64,000 nt of DNA from Drosophila miranda (taxonomy: Eukaryota; Arthropoda; Insecta; Diptera; Drosophilidae): contig NC_046674.1 of NCBI RefSeq assembly GCF_003369915.1, forward strand, positions 16,678,001 to 16,742,000, in the 5' to 3' direction. Every line of letters starts with the position of its first letter. Positions within the stretch are counted from its first letter, which is position 1. The notes beneath the pieces were generated by a model. That model worked only from the letters and a program-made list of their open reading frames with translations. It searched no databases and was not told the DNA's origin. Positions 63,148 through 64,000 of this stretch are shown here, piece after piece. The translations under genes were made by a program, and so were the position numbers.

Positions 63148-63333
63148 CTTATCGCCAGCATGAGCTCGCTCCCTCGCTCCCTCGCTCTCTCTCTCCTGCC
63201 GACATTCTGTCGATCAGCATGAAGAGCTAATTTTAATTTGATTTCGGGGATCCCACTTGACAGATAAGCGCAGCGTAGGCAAACGTTTATCTGCGAACTC
63301 CAATTAAGTCGGCTATCATTTATCTTAGATAAG
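63148..63333. promoter_or_regulatory. GATA-rich spacer between convergent genes
   Basis: CTTATC at 63148-63153, GATAAG at 63263-63268, and the palindrome TTATCTTAGATAAG at 63320-63333. These lie downstream of both genes, so they may be an enhancer for the array. Function is inferred. Confidence 0.4.
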
Positions 63334-63450
63334 ATTTGGGCTCGTAAAGAAATGTTTGGCTGCAATTTAGATTGAAAACTAAGACTGTCTACCCTCTGGC
63401 ATTACCGTCATCAATTATAATCATTCTACAATCAACGTTCTCCTAGCAGC

Positions 63451-63456
63451 TTTAAT
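63451..63456 (-). terminator. candidate poly(A) signal (ATTAAA) of the ABCA gene
   Basis: ATTAAA on the minus strand, 129 bases beyond the ABCA stop. Confidence 0.4.
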
Positions 63457-63585
63457 AGGCTAATATTTACACATGTATAAGCTCACAAAAGTAATTCACA
63501 AGAGCGTCAATCAGGTCAACAAATCACTTCTCAGCTTCACCAGAAGTATCTGTAGAATTGAGGGGAGATTTTAGAATATCGATTA

Positions 63586-64000
63586 TCATTTCTCTGCCTC
63601 ACCATTTGGGGCGCCAGCACCAGACTGACCTCGTTTCAGTGCAAAATCTAAGAATATTTCCTCCAGTCTCGTCTGTATTATTAAATAGTCCTCTATGTAT
63701 AGTTTTTCTCTATTATTTTCGATCAGTCGAAATAGGTTCGACCACATTAATTTCTTCAGGGGAATATAGTACGTGAGCATCCCACTGCAGGTTTCCTTGA
63801 GAACTGCGTCTGGTATCTCTTTTGAAATAAAGCTTTTTAGTTTTAAAATTCGATGGGGCGCATCAGTTTCTTTGATTATGCTAATTTCATCGCTTCTTTT
63901 ATTATTGCTGTTCGCTATTCCCCGTGCTTCATCGCTTCCATTTGCTGATAGCTCTGAGCTGGACGAGATTCGGTTGGAAAGCTTCACCTTAATCTTCAGT
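63586..64000 (-). CDS. ABCA-family ATP-binding cassette transporter, C-terminal exon (partial)
   Basis: The frame is open from the right edge of the window (LKIKVKLSN...) to TGA at 63588-63586. It encodes the end of an ABCA subfamily protein: the tail of the region after nucleotide-binding domain 2 (LKIKVK, corresponding to the GYTLxVK block), then a Ser/Asn/Glu-rich insert (about 40 residues), then the ABCA C-terminal signature YYIPLKKLMWSNLFRLIENN, IEDYLIIQTRLEEIFLDFA. The Walker motifs, if present, are outside the window. ABCA proteins move lipids across membranes. The final 14 residues (RGQSGAGAPNGEAEK) are a short hydrophilic tail. The true start is off the window, so any Met or Val here is internal. 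It runs toward the sugar-transporter array. Confidence 0.85.
   Translation of the reverse strand, partial: LKIKVKLSNRISSSSELSANGSDEARGIANSNNKRSDEISIIKETDAPHRILKLKSFISKEIPDAVLKETCSGMLTYYIPLKKLMWSNLFRLIENNREKLYIEDYLIIQTRLEEIFLDFALKRGQSGAGAPNGEAEK

Noticed and set aside
1..64000. tRNA or rRNA genes
   Set aside because: I looked for the GGTTCGANTCC box and rRNA-like blocks on both strands and found none. Near matches (such as at 38708) lack a partner A box. A tRNAscan run would settle it.

Overview
The window is insect nuclear DNA, almost certainly a Drosophila species. The evidence is short GT-AG introns of about 55-230 bp inside genes, fly-type core promoters (TATA, TCAGTT initiator, DPE), AATAAA signals, a DINE-1/INE-1 type interspersed element, and proteins that closely resemble fly families. 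The gene content (a dpr gene, a UbcD4-like E2, an Antigen-5/CAP gene, a tandem array of SLC2-like transporters) matches from memory the 67D region of D. melanogaster 3L (Muller element D). The very high density of CA/GT microsatellites and long C/G homopolymers suggests the obscura group, but this is an inference.

Layout. 1-1498 (+) holds the last exons of a dpr-family Ig receptor, probably dpr10, followed by a long probable 3' UTR. 4706-5497 (-) and 6196-6954 (+) are a compact head-to-head pair: a TRIR (C19orf43)-like small basic protein and a full-length UBE2K/UbcD4-like protein whose catalytic cysteine is a serine. At about 7.2-7.95 kb there is promoter-like sequence and possible 5' UTR donor sites of an unidentified + strand gene. 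From there to 56 kb the only gene I can support is a three-exon secreted CAP/Antigen-5 protein at 27289-28306 (-). The rest is non-coding: microsatellites, homopolymers, a 51-bp minisatellite, an AT-rich island, one DINE-1 element (45.85-46.25 kb), and a decayed jockey-clade reverse transcriptase fragment (about 55.5-55.8 kb).

The right end is a gene-dense head-to-tail array of three sugar-transporter-like genes (56426-57941, 58594-60585, 61263-63022, all +). They are clearly paralogs with a shared exon plan, and each has GATA sites upstream, which suggests gut or other epithelial expression. The middle one carries a YPPQG-repeat N-terminal extension. The window closes with the C-terminal exon of an ABCA-family ATP-binding cassette transporter (63586-64000, -), converging on the array.

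The least expected observations are four: a 14-17 bp motif (ATTRCGYATACGCC, three copies identical over 17 bp) scattered through the gene-poor 38 kb; the catalytically altered E2; the repeat-extended transporter; and three adjacent paralogs with three different core promoter types.
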